Origin: Chloroflexi bacterium TSY
Lineage (GTDB): Bacteria > Chloroflexota > Anaerolineae > Caldilineales > Caldilineaceae
Direction: 5' to 3'
Assembly (NCBI GenBank): GCA_019217005.1
Contig: JAHBNG010000026.1
Span: forward strand, 83,224-147,223
DNA: 64,000 bases
Under the pieces are notes generated by a model, which ran no database searches, had not been told where the DNA came from, and worked only from the letters and a program-made list of their open reading frames with translations. The position numbers and the translations under genes are program-made. Within the stretch, counting starts at the first letter, position 1. Every line of letters begins with the position of its first letter. Of this stretch, positions 38,769-49,180 are shown in pieces.

Positions 38769-40267
38769 CTTTACTTTCTGGTAAAAGAAAAGAGATGAGG
38801 TGAGAAATGTGACAAAAAGCGGTTAGCAGTTCATCCTAAAGGTAGAGAACCCAAAAAGGAGGAAGGAATGCTAACCGCGCCAGAAATAACTATAGCAGTA
38901 CTGATGAATGTATTGCAAGTAACGCCGATGGGAACAAACGTAAATGTAATGCGTCTGATGTGGGCAATGCTGAATGGGTCGTTTCTGAAAAGTCGAGGAG
39001 CAATCCATAGCGCATTGAAAGAAAGCGGGTTTGAAGATGAGGAGCTCCGGCGAAGCTGGTGGAGCTTTCGATATGGATCATGGGATATCACAAGTCTGCT
39101 GGGGTCGTGGCAAGAAGAAGTGGAAAGGGAATGGGAGGCAAAAAAGTTAGAAGGGTACCGAGTGAAAAGCATAGATATCACAGGGTTCTGGCGACCGAAG
39201 CTGCAAGGGAAAGTGAACCGACTCTATAACTCAACGGTTCGTCGGGCATTGCCCGCGCTCATCTTTGGAGTGATGATAAGCTCGGGGGAGATAGGCGGGA
39301 AGCGAGTGCCACTGCTCAAGGCAATCATGAGATGCACGGTTGGAACAAAGGAAAGTGAGTTTCGGAAAAAGCTGCTGACAGAGACGAAGAAATCACTGGA
39401 GTCAGACGAAGTGGCGGTGGTCGATGCCGGGTTTACAATCAGAGAAATGCTAGAAAGCGGCATAGACCGATTTGTCCTGCGGGAAGCCATTAACTGCACA
39501 GTGCGCCGCAATGAGTTCCCCAAACGCAAAGAAAAAGGCAGACCACCTGAATATGGTGATATTGTGCGTCCGCTCTCTCGCAGCTATAAGGGAAAGCGAC
39601 TCGAGGCTACAACTCCGGACTCGTCTGGTCGCTTTCTCTATAGTGGTCGCCTGATTTGCTATCAAGCATGGCACAATCTCGTCCCCAGAACAACCAAGGT
39701 GGATACAGCCAACCGTACCTACTCGATTTACGTCATTCAGGATCCGGCCTACAACACACCTTTGGTTTTGGCGACCGTTATGACTTTGCAGCCTGAAACC
39801 ATTTATCTTGTCTACCTGGAACGCTGGCCTGTTGAACATCCCCCCCTTGGCTTCCAAGCAGATGATTGGCTTACATCGTCAATTTGTTCATGCCGATGAG
39901 GCTTGTTTCCGCTTACCTGAACTGGGGCTGCTTGCTGGCAATCTTCTTTCCCATTTAGCCGCTTCTCTTCCTCCCATACCGACTGGCTACTGGGCTCGAG
40001 AGCCTCAATCCACTCCCGGCAGGCTGCGCCGTGTTCTCTCGAGTGCTCTTTTTCCAACTCCTGACCAACTCGATCCTGACTTTCGGAAAAAGGCCTCGGT
40101 TTCACACCATTTACCTAAAGGCGTTCTCGCTCATCGCCGCCTCAATGCCGCTGCTTAAACTAGCCGAGCACTATTTTTACATTTTATCCCGTTTTTTCAG
40201 GGTGGATTCTTTTTTCCGCCCCTTTCGGTTTGCCCTTTGTCACTCAAGCCTTTACCAGAAAGTAAAG
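38769..40267 (+). mobile_element. IS4-superfamily insertion sequence, copy 2
   Basis: A 1499-bp copy with inverted ends CTTTACTTTCTGGTAAAAG and CCTTTACCAGAAAGTAAAG. It is flanked by a 7-bp direct repeat TATTTTA (38762-38768, 40268-40274), so it is a clean insertion. The target is the right end of the IS1595 element. Confidence 0.95.
38868..40158 (+). pseudogene. IS4-superfamily transposase with single-base frameshift
   Basis: Near-identical to copy 1 but intact through the region where copy 1 is broken. The frame reads KEKGRPPEYGDIVRPLSR and reaches YLERWPVEHPP, then is lost at a C7 run (copy 1 has C6), after which the last 85 residues are in another frame. Copies 1 and 2 thus carry different lesions, and a working protein could be inferred by combining them. 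Confidence 0.92.
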
Positions 40268-40662
40268 TATTTTACATACTTTTCACCTACTTTCATATAT
40301 GAGCCAAAATCTTAAACCTAGGGAATTGTTCTCATTCAATATAGCGAAATCACCTCTACAATGATACCGATGAGTAGACTCAGTAGATCCAAATTTGGCG
40401 TTTTTGACTATTTTCAGTCGGGAGAGAAGGGATTTTGGGGCCATTTTTTCAGATCTCAGTTGCCAAAAACAGCCAATTTCATATCTAGAAATCGCTTAAA
40501 TTTTACGTAAATGCTAGGTATTGACTGGCAAATACGTATTTATGTCAACTAATTAGCCCAAATTCTCTCTCTAAACCTGAAATTTGGATCTACTGAGACT
40601 ATACTCTGTTTAGACCCGACCGTTACATATCGCTATCTTTCGCTGTCTAATTAACGACCCTC
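40268..40662. other. Intergenic region with a 215-bp MITE
   Basis: Apart from the IS duplication TATTTTA and the 215-bp element at 40381-40595, no gene or clear regulatory site is seen before the glycosyltransferase. Confidence 0.6.
40381..40595. repeat. 215-bp MITE (CAGTAGATCC family), copy 2
   Basis: Exactly 215 bp with perfect CAGTAGATCCAAATTT ends; AGACT lies on both sides (40376-40380, 40596-40600). It has the same orientation as the copy at 18015 and a few internal substitutions. Confidence 0.93.
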
Positions 40663-42237
40663 ATGAATCTGCGTCTTTTCCATCTACGCTCATATCAGTC
40701 TTACATAAGAATCCGAGGACTTCGCAGCAACATTGCTCTCGCAATTGACTTACATCAATATCTCTGGATTCTCCTCCCTGTGTCGTTTTTTCTCTATTTA
40801 TTGTTGCAGGCCCCCCATTTGGAGCTTCGTGATTTCGACTATGATGAAGGCATCAACTTGATGAAATCGATGCTCCTCAAGAGGGGCTATCTACTTTACA
40901 GTGAGATATGGAGTGACCAGCCTCCACTTTTTACTGCCTTACTCTCGTGGACATTTACGCTTTTTGGGGAAACGGTCAAAACTGCCCGACTCCTCAGCAT
41001 GACTTTGTCATCTTTATTAGTTGGCTCTATTTTTTTCGTCGTAAAGAGGACGAGTTCAGTTCAAGCTGCAATTATGGCGGCCGTGTTCCTGATTGTCAGT
41101 GAATATTATATACGGCTGAGTGGAGCCGTCATGATCGGTTTACCAGCAATGGCTTTCACCATGTTCTCCCTTGCGGTGCTCTTTGGCGGTAAACGCTCTT
41201 TCTGGCGAGTTGGATTATCTGGTTTTCTGATGGCTTGTGCATTACAGACAAAACTTTTTGCAGGGTTCGCAATTCCTGCAGTATTCATGCAGCTCTTGAT
41301 TGTGGATCGTGATGAAACGCCTGCCAGCATCGTCAATCGGATAAAGTTAATGATTGTTTGGATCACAAGTCTACTGCTCGTCTATCTAATGATTGGTCTC
41401 TATTTTCAGTCGCTGAATCTTGACCTCTTATTCTATCCACACTTTGGCGAACAGACACGCAATTTGGGTACATTTATCCGCAACAGTACAACTTTTATGC
41501 CGAATTTCTATCGGCAGCACTATGCCTATCTCGGGTTTGCAGCGATTAGCGTCGGTTGGGCATTCTTCCACCGAAAAAGCAAGATACTCTTACCGCTTGT
41601 CTGGTTTGCCACAACGTGGGTTGTTCTTTCCTTCCATCGCCCACTTTGGTATCATCACGTGTTACAACTTACAGTTCCACTCAGTTGGCTCAGCGCATTT
41701 TGTGTTGACGCACTGCGAGACTTTGTTGTTTGCCTCATCCCTCAAGACACTCTTGCAACGATGCCTTTTGCAAAACGCACTCTCATCTCGTCCTGCATTG
41801 TTATTGGCCTTTTGCTCATTACGATTTTGTACCCCAAGCCACTGACGGCTCGACAAAATGAGCAATTAAATTTGAACCGACCAAATTTTACCGAACCCGC
41901 ACTCCATCATTTCATTTCTGAATCTGCGAATGACTCTAAAAAGGTGCCCAATTGGGTTTTTACAGACAGGCCCTACTATGCATTTGTGGCGAATATACCC
42001 GTGCCACCTCCCATTGCCGTATTGAGTCGAAAACGATTGGAAACAGGCATTATAACAGAAGAAATTATGTTGAATGTCGTTCGAGATTACCAGCCAGAGC
42101 ATCTACTGTTAGAACGGTTTTTATATACCTATTCTCCCGCTTTCATGGACAACGTGAAGCAAACCTATGATTTGATGTTTGAAGCGGATCAGGCGCAATA
42201 TTATCGGCATCAAAATTATCAACGCAAAGATGAATGA
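40663..42237 (+). CDS. GT-C (ArnT/PMT-type, GT39-like) membrane glycosyltransferase
   Basis: A 524-residue integral membrane protein. After the first helix comes the acidic loop LRDFDYDEGINLMKSMLLKR and YSEIWSDQPPLFTALLSW, the catalytic-loop pattern of polyprenyl-phosphate-dependent GT-C transferases. About ten further helices follow, and then a soluble C-terminal domain (residues 400-524) with LNVVRDYQPEHLLLERF. It likely transfers a sugar from a lipid carrier outside the membrane; acceptor unknown. The ATG at 40663 has no strong ribosome site, so the start may be further downstream. Confidence 0.85.
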   Translation: MNLRLFHLRSYQSYIRIRGLRSNIALAIDLHQYLWILLPVSFFLYLLLQAPHLELRDFDYDEGINLMKSMLLKRGYLLYSEIWSDQPPLFTALLSWTFTLFGETVKTARLLSMTLSSLLVGSIFFVVKRTSSVQAAIMAAVFLIVSEYYIRLSGAVMIGLPAMAFTMFSLAVLFGGKRSFWRVGLSGFLMACALQTKLFAGFAIPAVFMQLLIVDRDETPASIVNRIKLMIVWITSLLLVYLMIGLYFQSLNLDLLFYPHFGEQTRNLGTFIRNSTTFMPNFYRQHYAYLGFAAISVGWAFFHRKSKILLPLVWFATTWVVLSFHRPLWYHHVLQLTVPLSWLSAFCVDALRDFVVCLIPQDTLATMPFAKRTLISSCIVIGLLLITILYPKPLTARQNEQLNLNRPNFTEPALHHFISESANDSKKVPNWVFTDRPYYAFVANIPVPPPIAVLSRKRLETGIITEEIMLNVVRDYQPEHLLLERFLYTYSPAFMDNVKQTYDLMFEADQAQYYRHQNYQRKDE

Positions 42238-42820
42238 TATGCAATAGGCTCGTCTATGGAAAAGATCTTGCTCTTCAGGAATTCAGGGGATTGACAAATT
42301 CGAAAATGGCTAGCGCCGGTTGAGTGGCGGAGCCGTATCGAAACCAAAGCGGGTCTATCCCCTGAGATCCGGTTGAGCCAAAGGTCTTTCTTCCAGAAAG
42401 TGTGCAACTATGCGTTCAAACAGTCAAATTATCCGCGAATTACACACGTTCGTCTGATGAACGATGCAATATACCCTCTTACTTCCTCCTGAATGAATGC
42501 CATTCGTAATTGGATTCTTCAAGGGCCGCCTCTCCAACCGACCTGAGAGTCTGAATATTTGTTGACGAAAATTCTATACAAACAACGATCTTGTTTTCGC
42601 CTATTTTGTAAGATGAGCAACCCGTTTGTGCCTTATTTCACAAGGTGGTATAATTGCGACGCAATTGGTTCGTGAAAAATCACACAATCGACAGCCTGTT
42701 CCAAAGTGTATACGTAGAGACCGCTCAGCCAGTGAGACTACTCCACTTACACATTTTGGGATACATCCCTCACGATTGATCGATTGCACCGGTTCGTCTA
42801 TCTGTTTCAAGGAGGAAACA
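42238..42820. repeat. Gene-free repeat region
   Basis: It contains GCCGGTTGAG...GTATCGAAACC (42313-42345), a motif shared with 55530-55562. The GAAAGTGTGCAA/ACACGTTCGTCTGATGA unit (42396-42466) has a relative at 14546. A palindromic CCAAAGTGTATA / TACACATTTTGGGATA unit is at 42690-42772. The last part carries the ribosome site of the nucleotidyltransferase. Confidence 0.65.
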
Positions 42821-43639
42821 ATGCATCAACAATTTATCGATGGTCTCACGCGCAAAGCAGAAGAAGATTCCCGTATCCGTGCTCTTTGGTTAGAGGGAAG
42901 CTATGCCAAAGGAACAAATGATCGCTGGTCTGATGTGGATGCCCATGTTTTGGTGCCAGAAGATGTAGCAGAGGATTTCCAGGCTGGGTGTGAAAAGTGG
43001 CTAGAGGATATCAGCCCGCTGGTTCTCTATCGCGTCCTTTTTGGCACGATGGTCAATGCCATGACGGCAGATGGATTGCGTTTGGATATCTGGGTTCATA
43101 GTGGTGATAAAAAAGAGTTGGGCGGGAAAGCCATTTTGGTGCTTGTTGATAAAGGCGATTATCTGGACCGACAGTCGCCTCCCACGGATCGAAAAGCACC
43201 CCCTGATCAAGCTGAAGTAGTTGAACGGCAACTCAATGAATTTTGGCGAATGATCTCCATGCTGCCCACCCCAATCGGGCGAGGCGAGTTCATTGTGGCC
43301 TTTATGGGGACCGGAATTGGCCTACTTACGGTTAGCGATCTATTGATTGCACAGGCAGGTAAAGAGCGCGAGACAGGAGTCAAACATTTGAACCCATTTA
43401 TTCTAGAGGAATCACGGAAGCAAGTCGAAGAGGCGCTTCAGATGGATGGACTCACTCCCCGTAGCTTTGCGACAACCATGCTAAAGCTCGCTGTTCTCAT
43501 TCAGGATATTGGGCCTGGGCTTGCACAACGTTTCGGTTTCTCCTATCCAAAGGAGCTGGAAACAGCTGCAATCCGGTATGCAACCCGCGAACTAGAAATG
43601 TTGGGCTTAGGTGATTGTGTTGCAATTGTTACTCTATAA
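42821..43639 (+). CDS. Nucleotidyltransferase-domain protein (aminoglycoside adenylyltransferase-like)
   Basis: A 272-residue protein with a Pol-beta nucleotidyltransferase fold: LWLEGSYAKGTNDRWSDVDAHVLVPED gives GS-x(10)-DxD, and LRLDIWVHSG supplies the third acidic residue. A helical C-terminal domain follows, as in streptomycin- or lincosamide-modifying enzymes, but the substrate cannot be inferred. The ATG at 42821 has a strong AAGGAGG site. A monocistronic arrangement is likely. Confidence 0.82.
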   Translation: MHQQFIDGLTRKAEEDSRIRALWLEGSYAKGTNDRWSDVDAHVLVPEDVAEDFQAGCEKWLEDISPLVLYRVLFGTMVNAMTADGLRLDIWVHSGDKKELGGKAILVLVDKGDYLDRQSPPTDRKAPPDQAEVVERQLNEFWRMISMLPTPIGRGEFIVAFMGTGIGLLTVSDLLIAQAGKERETGVKHLNPFILEESRKQVEEALQMDGLTPRSFATTMLKLAVLIQDIGPGLAQRFGFSYPKELETAAIRYATRELEMLGLGDCVAIVTL

Positions 43640-43709
43640 TAAGCTAAGACGCAGAATCCGCTATAGAAAGATACAAATTCATGGTCTCCATCGAGCCTGA
43701 GGGCATAAT

Positions 43710-43726
43710 ATGACACAAGGTGTCAT
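43710..43726. promoter_or_regulatory. Perfect palindrome upstream of uvrB
   Basis: ATGACAC-AAG-GTGTCAT lies about 90 bases before the uvrB start. It could be an operator for a damage-response regulator, but it does not match the E. coli or Bacillus LexA boxes. Confidence 0.4.
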
Positions 43727-43817
43727 CTATGATGTTGTACAATCGGCGTGAGGTCTACACGACAAAGTACACCAATTCATAGTGGGATTGCAGATTCCAA
43801 GCGATGAAGGAGAGATC

Positions 43818-45839
43818 ATGTCTGAGTTCAGCGTCATTAGCGCCTTTCAACCAACGGGTGACCAACCGCATGCAATTGCACAGCTAAGCAATGGAGTGCA
43901 GCAAGGTCTGCACCATCAGACCTTGCTAGGCGTTACGGGTTCCGGTAAGACCTACACCATGGCCAAAGTGATCGAGCAAGTACAAAAGCCAACACTTGTT
44001 TTAGCCCACAACAAGACATTGGCCGCCCAACTCTACAGTGAGTTTCGCGAGTTCTTTCCAAATAACGCAGTCGAATATTATGTCAGCTACTACGATTACT
44101 ATCAACCCGAAGCCTATATCCCACGTTCCGATATTTACATCGAGAAAGAGACCGACCGCAACGACGAGATTGAACGTCTGCGACTGGCTGCGACAAGTGC
44201 CCTCTTTAGCCGCCGTGACGTTATCATCGTCGCCTCTGTCTCCTGCATCTTTGGCATGGGTGATCCGAACGATTATGGACGAGCGGTCCTTCATCTCAAA
44301 GTCGGTGAACTGGTGCGCCGCAACCAACTGCTACGTCATTTGGTCGACACTCATTATGAACGCAATGACAAAACGTTGAAGCGCGGCAGCTTTCGTGTCC
44401 GGGGCGATGTGTTGGAGATACAGCCAGCGGAGCGAGATTTTGCGTACCGTATCAGTCTTTGGGGAGATGAGATCGAACGGATCAGTCAGATCGACACATT
44501 GACTGGTGAGGTACTCGACGATCATCAAGAGATCGATATCTTCCCCGGTAAACAATTTGTTACGCCCCAAGAACGCATCGATCAGGTTGTAGACGATATC
44601 GAAGAAGAGCGTCAGGAACGGATCAAATTCTTCCAGGAACAGGACAAATTGCTCGAAGCGCAGCGCATCGAGCAACGTGTTCGCTATGATCTGGAGATGC
44701 TGCGCGAAGTCGGCCATTGTAATGGGATAGAGAACTACAGCCGCCATCTGTCGCAGCGTGCCGCTGGTAGTCGACCTTGGACATTGCTTGATTACTTTCC
44801 CGCAGACTGGCTGCTAATGGTTGATGAGAGCCACATGACGCTTCCTCAAGTACGGGCGATGTATGGTGGTGATCGGGCGCGCAAGCAAACCCTCGTCGAT
44901 TATGGCTTTCGGCTACCCAGCGCTCTCGACAATCGGCCACTACGATTCGACGAGTTTGAGGGGCAGGTTAGCCAAGCTATCTACGTCAGCGCCACGCCGG
45001 GTACATATGAAGAAGAGCAAAGTCAACAGACCGCGGAACAGGTAATACGCCCCACAGGACTACTTGATCCTGTCGTCGATGTACGCCAAACAGAGGGACA
45101 GATTGACGATCTCGTCAAAGAGATTCGACAGCGAGTTGATCAAGGGCAGCGCGTCATGGTTACAACCTTAACCAAGCGCATGGCAGAAGACCTGAGCGAG
45201 TATCTGGCGGAACTCAATATCAAAGTCAACTATCTGCACAGCGAGATTCAAACGCTTGAACGGATAGAGATTCTGCGTGACCTACGCATGGGTGTCTATG
45301 ACGTTGTCGTTGGCATTAATCTGCTGCGCGAGGGATTAGATTTGCCCGAAGTATCACTCGTTGCGATTCTCGATGCGGATAAAGAAGGCTTCTTGCGTAG
45401 TGAAAGCGCGCTCATTCAGACCATTGGTCGCGCCGCTCGTCATCTAGAAGGAAAGGCTGTTCTCTATGCAGACAAGGTGACAGATGCCATGCAAGCCGCC
45501 ATCGACGAGACGCAACGCAGACGTACGATTCAAGAGCAATATAATCATGGGCATAACATCACGCCACAAGGCATCGTCAAGGGGATCGCGGACATAACCG
45601 ACCGAGTGAAGATGCTGAACGAGTCGGATGCAGTCTATGCAGTTGATGAGGCCGAGAAGATTCTCGCCAGCGAAGATATGGATGAAGAAAACGATCTGTC
45701 ACTCGATGAGTTGGTTGAGCGAATCAATGAGATTGAAAAGCAAATGCAGGCTGCTGCACAAGCGCTTGAGTTTGAACGAGCAGCAACGCTCCGAGATCAA
45801 TTAGTAGCATTGAAACAAGCCGAGGTAGCTCTTGCCTAA
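43818..45839 (+). CDS. uvrB: UvrABC system protein B
   Basis: A 673-residue nucleotide-excision-repair helicase. It has [15 protein letters not shown], the Walker [16 protein letters not shown], the beta-hairpin region [36 protein letters not shown], helicase motif [20 protein letters not shown] and QTIGRAARH. The C-terminal UVR motif is [20 protein letters not shown]. The start at 43818 has AAGGAGAG seven bases upstream; the in-frame start at 43782 lacks this. Confidence 0.98.
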   Translation: MSEFSVISAFQPTGDQPHAIAQLSNGVQQGLHHQTLLGVTGSGKTYTMAKVIEQVQKPTLVLAHNKTLAAQLYSEFREFFPNNAVEYYVSYYDYYQPEAYIPRSDIYIEKETDRNDEIERLRLAATSALFSRRDVIIVASVSCIFGMGDPNDYGRAVLHLKVGELVRRNQLLRHLVDTHYERNDKTLKRGSFRVRGDVLEIQPAERDFAYRISLWGDEIERISQIDTLTGEVLDDHQEIDIFPGKQFVTPQERIDQVVDDIEEERQERIKFFQEQDKLLEAQRIEQRVRYDLEMLREVGHCNGIENYSRHLSQRAAGSRPWTLLDYFPADWLLMVDESHMTLPQVRAMYGGDRARKQTLVDYGFRLPSALDNRPLRFDEFEGQVSQAIYVSATPGTYEEEQSQQTAEQVIRPTGLLDPVVDVRQTEGQIDDLVKEIRQRVDQGQRVMVTTLTKRMAEDLSEYLAELNIKVNYLHSEIQTLERIEILRDLRMGVYDVVVGINLLREGLDLPEVSLVAILDADKEGFLRSESALIQTIGRAARHLEGKAVLYADKVTDAMQAAIDETQRRRTIQEQYNHGHNITPQGIVKGIADITDRVKMLNESDAVYAVDEAEKILASEDMDEENDLSLDELVERINEIEKQMQAAAQALEFERAATLRDQLVALKQAEVALA

Positions 45840-45866
45840 AGATTGAATATTGTCATACATGAAGCA

Positions 45867-46101
45867 CATCACACCAGAGGCAATAACCCACGATACCCGT
45901 AGGTCCCATCTCTGGTGGGACTTGCCTCGGTGAGGCGCACAGGTGCACTGAATCCCGAGTCGACCATCCTCTCTTGCATCACCTGGGGTCGAGTACCATT
46001 GTCACGCCGGAGGCGATGACCTACGATTTCAATCATTTTGGGTCCATCATGACTGTCACGCCAGAGACGATAACCTACAATATCCGTAGGTTTCATATCT
46101 A
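45867..46101 (+). repeat. Three imperfect direct repeats (CRCCRGAGRCGATRACCTACGAT)
   Basis: Units near 45868 (CACACCAGAGGCAATAACCC), 46001 (TCACGCCGGAGGCGATGACC) and 46060 (TCACGCCAGAGACGATAACC) are each followed by an A-C-G/A-A-T-A-T/C-CCGTAGGT-like tail in two of the three. They lie between uvrB and the lipoprotein gene. No gene is seen in the 336-base gap. Confidence 0.65.
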
Positions 46102-46175
46102 TCTGTTACTCGTGAGAGACTGCTTTTATTTGGATACGACGATCGATAGGAAAGAAAGACTAGGAAAAAAAGACA

Positions 46176-47003
46176 ATGCGTTTGAACTTATCAGTTGTGA
46201 TTTTGACCCTATTTACTATCCTCATGCTGGGTGCATGTGGAGATGCACTACCAGAAGTTCCCAATATCCCAATACCCGATGTTCCTCTTCCTGAACTACC
46301 GGGTATTCCTCCAGCATTGAAGGAGATCCCAGAGCTGATCGACGAATTGGGGTTGCCAGATCTGAGCCAATTCACGGATCTGCCGGAGTTGGAAGATCTG
46401 CCTCTCCTTTCTACCCCTTCTGGTGCAATTGCCTTCCGCGGGCCAAGCGAACGGCGCATTGATATTGGTCAGCATATTCCAGGCACGGACATGGAGCTTG
46501 TTGCGGTGCAGAACGGAGAGGCTGAATTTCGCATTGCTGGACAACGCTCCATCCGTAGCATGGGCGATTCCCTTGATTTTGATGGTGATTGGGCAGAGAT
46601 AAATGGCGTCAGCTATAACCTGCGTCTACGCATTTACCGGGTCAGCGAGAGTGGTGTGCGTGCAGCCGGTGTGCATCAACTCATCGTTCATGATGTCCAA
46701 CCGGCAAGGGGAGAAATCAACGCAAGCGCCAAGACAATGAGTTTCCCGTTCACTGCCAGCTCAAACGCTGGTGATACCCTTGCTGGAATGACATATGGTT
46801 ATGTTGGGGAAAATGAGCGTGGGGCGGAAATTGCCGGTTTGCCAAGTGGCGACTATCCTTACCATAAGATGGGCGACAGCTTGCGTTGGCGTGGCTTCCT
46901 GCGTCCAGACATCCCAATTGACTATAATGTGCGCATACTCTTTTACGGTACGAATAGTCTGCGCGTTGGTGGTGTCGTTCACGTGGCTTTGCCAGGTCTA
47001 TAG
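46176..47003 (+). CDS. Lipoprotein with duplicated beta-rich domain, unknown function
   Basis: A 275-residue lipoprotein with signal MRLNLSVVILTLFTILMLGAC and lipobox LGAC. A Pro/Leu/Glu linker with PxxP spacing (IPIPDVPLPELPGIPP) runs from residues 25 to 80. Two homologous domains of about 90 residues follow; each contains MGDSLxFxG or MGDSLRWRG, then YNLRLRIYR or YNVRILFYG, and ends VRAAGVHQLIV or LRVGGVVHVAL. I do not recognise a known family. It is probably exposed on the cell surface. Confidence 0.8.
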   Translation: MRLNLSVVILTLFTILMLGACGDALPEVPNIPIPDVPLPELPGIPPALKEIPELIDELGLPDLSQFTDLPELEDLPLLSTPSGAIAFRGPSERRIDIGQHIPGTDMELVAVQNGEAEFRIAGQRSIRSMGDSLDFDGDWAEINGVSYNLRLRIYRVSESGVRAAGVHQLIVHDVQPARGEINASAKTMSFPFTASSNAGDTLAGMTYGYVGENERGAEIAGLPSGDYPYHKMGDSLRWRGFLRPDIPIDYNVRILFYGTNSLRVGGVVHVALPGL

Positions 47004-47034
47004 GTCGGTTACCACAATGTCAGGATACTAGACT

Positions 47035-47249
47035 CAGTAGATCCAAATTTCAGGTTTTGAGAGAGAATTCTGGCTAAACAGTTGACATAAATACAAATTT
47101 GCCGGTCGATATCTAGTTTTTGCGTTAGATTTGGGCGATTTTCAGATATGAAATAGGTTGTTTTCTGTAACCGAAATCTGAATAAATGACTCCAAAATCC
47201 CTGCAATCTCGACTGAAAATCGCCAAAATCGCCAAATTTGGATCTACTG
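47035..47249. repeat. 215-bp MITE (CAGTAGATCC family), copy 3, inverted
   Basis: Again exactly 215 bp, in the opposite orientation, with AGACT on both sides (47030-47034, 47250-47254). The right AGACT overlaps the tesB stop codon, so the element lies at the exact 3' end of that gene. Confidence 0.93.
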
Positions 47250-47252
47250 AGA

Positions 47253-48098
47253 CTATTCTACGACCTTTTTTCGCGGGCGGATCAATCCTTCTTGCACGAC
47301 CGAAGCAACCAAGATGCCGTCTTGTGTAAAAATGTTACCGCGTGTAAATCCACGGGCATTTGAAGCGCTGGGGCTGTCCATTGCGTATAATAACCACTCA
47401 TCCATGCGAAAATCCCGATGAAACCACATTGCATGGTCCAGGCTTGCCATAAACATTGTATTCTGCTTCAATTCTAGTTGATGCGGTAAGGTTGCAGTAC
47501 CGAGCAGATGATAATCAGACGTGTATGCCAGGACTTCATGATGAATCCGTTTTTTAGCCGGTAGCTCTCCCTTGGCTTTAAGCCAAATATGGCGAAATGG
47601 TGCGGCATTGATCTCGCCCCCGGTATCCATTTTCTCTACAGGGCGAAATTCAACCGGTCGCGGATGTCGTGAATGCCGACGCGAGGTCATCAGGTCTTCA
47701 TCGGATAAAAGGGTATCGGGGGGTGGCACATTCGGCATTGGAATCTGATGCTCAAATCCCTCTTGTTCCAGCTGAAACGAGGCCGACATGTTAAAGATCG
47801 GTCGCCCCTTCTGGATCGCCACAACCCGTCGCGTTGTAAAACTGCCACCATCCCGAATTCTATCCACATCATAAACAATTGGAACATCAATATCCCCTGC
47901 AAGAATAAAGTATCCATGGAGGGAATGAACATAGCGTTCTTCAGGAATAGTCTCGTAGGCGGCATGAAGCGCCTGAGCCAACACTTGGCCACCAAAGACG
48001 CGTTTCCACGGTGCTTTGTAATTGTCGCCCCGAAAAATATTTTCTTCGATCTGTTCTAGAGTCAATAATTTTATAATGTCTTGAACTGTTTCCATCAT
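47253..48098 (-). CDS. tesB: Acyl-CoA thioesterase II
   Basis: A 281-residue double-hotdog thioesterase. It has NIFRGDNYKAPWKRVFGGQVLAQAL at the N-terminus, HSLHGYFILAGD, ASLDHAMWFHRDFRMDEWLLY with the catalytic Asp, and ASVVQEGLIRPR at the end. The ATG pair at 48095-48098 has GAAAGAGG upstream; the longer frame to 48152 is not supported. Confidence 0.95.
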   Translation of the reverse strand: MMETVQDIIKLLTLEQIEENIFRGDNYKAPWKRVFGGQVLAQALHAAYETIPEERYVHSLHGYFILAGDIDVPIVYDVDRIRDGGSFTTRRVVAIQKGRPIFNMSASFQLEQEGFEHQIPMPNVPPPDTLLSDEDLMTSRRHSRHPRPVEFRPVEKMDTGGEINAAPFRHIWLKAKGELPAKKRIHHEVLAYTSDYHLLGTATLPHQLELKQNTMFMASLDHAMWFHRDFRMDEWLLYAMDSPSASNARGFTRGNIFTQDGILVASVVQEGLIRPRKKVVE

Positions 48099-48259
48099 CC
48101 TCTTTCTGCTATTTTCGTAATTTCTGCTGTTTTCGCAAGATGTGTACCACAAAGTGTGTAAGCGGAGTGGTGAAGTAGCGAATGTGCAGATTTCACCACC
48201 TGCTACCTTGCCACTCTGCCTGTCAAGTACACTTCGTCGCGTAAAGCTTATTTATGTCC

Positions 48260-48931
48260 TTACACAAAACTCACGAACTCATCCAGCCGTTTCTTCTTCA
48301 ATGCATGAAGAGGCACCTGTGCATCCTCAGCAGGATAGCCGACGACTAGATTGATAAATGCTCGCTCGTTTTTTGGGCGACCTAAGATCTCTGCCAAGAA
48401 ATTCATCGGGCTTGGTGTATGGGTGAGGCAGGCCAGTCCAGCATTATGCAACGCTGCAATCAAGAAACCCGTGGCAATGCCGACCGATTCTTGAACATAG
48501 TAATGCTTCAAGTGCTTATCGGCCTCGTCGATGCCGTATGTCTGGGCGAAAATGACGATCAAGCAACCGGCATAGTCAATAAACGATTTATCCTCATCAG
48601 TTCCCAAAGGGGCGAGAGCCTTTAACCACTCCTCGGAGGCGCGGCTTTGATAAAATGCTCGCTCTTCTTTTTCTGCCGCCAAGCGAATTTTGTGCTTCGT
48701 TTCCCGATCCGTTACTACAACAAAGTGCCAAGGTTGTTGATTGGCGCCACTCGGTGCACGACCTGCTGTTTCTAAACAATGTCGTATCACATCAAGTGGA
48801 ACAGCTCGATCTGCAAAATCGCGTGTACTGTGCCGACGTTTCATATATTCGAAGAAGAAAAGCGCACGCGCTCGCATCTCTTTTTCTTCATACAGTTCCA
48901 TATCCAGAGAAACCGAAGGGACATCCATCAT
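48260..48931 (-). CDS. Nitroreductase-family flavoprotein (iodotyrosine deiodinase-like)
   Basis: A 223-residue FMN enzyme. The sequence RRHSTRDFADRAVP, APSGANQQPWHFVVVTD, EEERAFYQSRASEEWLKAL and HYYVQESVGIATGFLIAAL with LTHTPSPMNFLAEILGRP matches the iodotyrosine deiodinase/nitroreductase subgroup, which reductively removes halogens or reduces nitro groups with NAD(P)H. The EERAFY...EEW lid helix is typical of this subgroup. The biological substrate is unknown. Confidence 0.88.
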   Translation of the reverse strand: MMDVPSVSLDMELYEEKEMRARALFFFEYMKRRHSTRDFADRAVPLDVIRHCLETAGRAPSGANQQPWHFVVVTDRETKHKIRLAAEKEERAFYQSRASEEWLKALAPLGTDEDKSFIDYAGCLIVIFAQTYGIDEADKHLKHYYVQESVGIATGFLIAALHNAGLACLTHTPSPMNFLAEILGRPKNERAFINLVVGYPAEDAQVPLHALKKKRLDEFVSFV

Positions 48932-49040
48932 GGATCACTCCAATAATCATTAAATAAATGTACAAATATAACCTGGAACGCCCGCCATTTCCAACATAAA
49001 CCATCGCTGAACGTTTTAACACCAGCTCAATATCTCGAAC

Positions 49041-49130
49041 TTGCGGTTCGGAATTAAATAACTCATCAAAGATTCTTCGTTTCACTCGAGAATGACATCG
49101 ATGAATTATTTTATCGTCATTCCTTACTGA
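49041..49130. repeat. TTAAATAACT inverted-repeat family, copy 3
   Basis: GGTTCGGAATTAAATAACTCATC and GATGAATTATTTTATCGTCATTCC bracket TTTCACTCGAGAATGAC, shared with the copies at 10165 and 19865. It is more diverged than they are. Confidence 0.5.
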
Positions 49131-49180
49131 TACATACCTTGCAAGCCATTTCAATGAGTCTTGAGTACATTGAGCAAAAA

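Noticed and set aside
45867..46101. CRISPR array
   Set aside because: Only three diverged units with unequal spacing, and no cas genes anywhere in the window.
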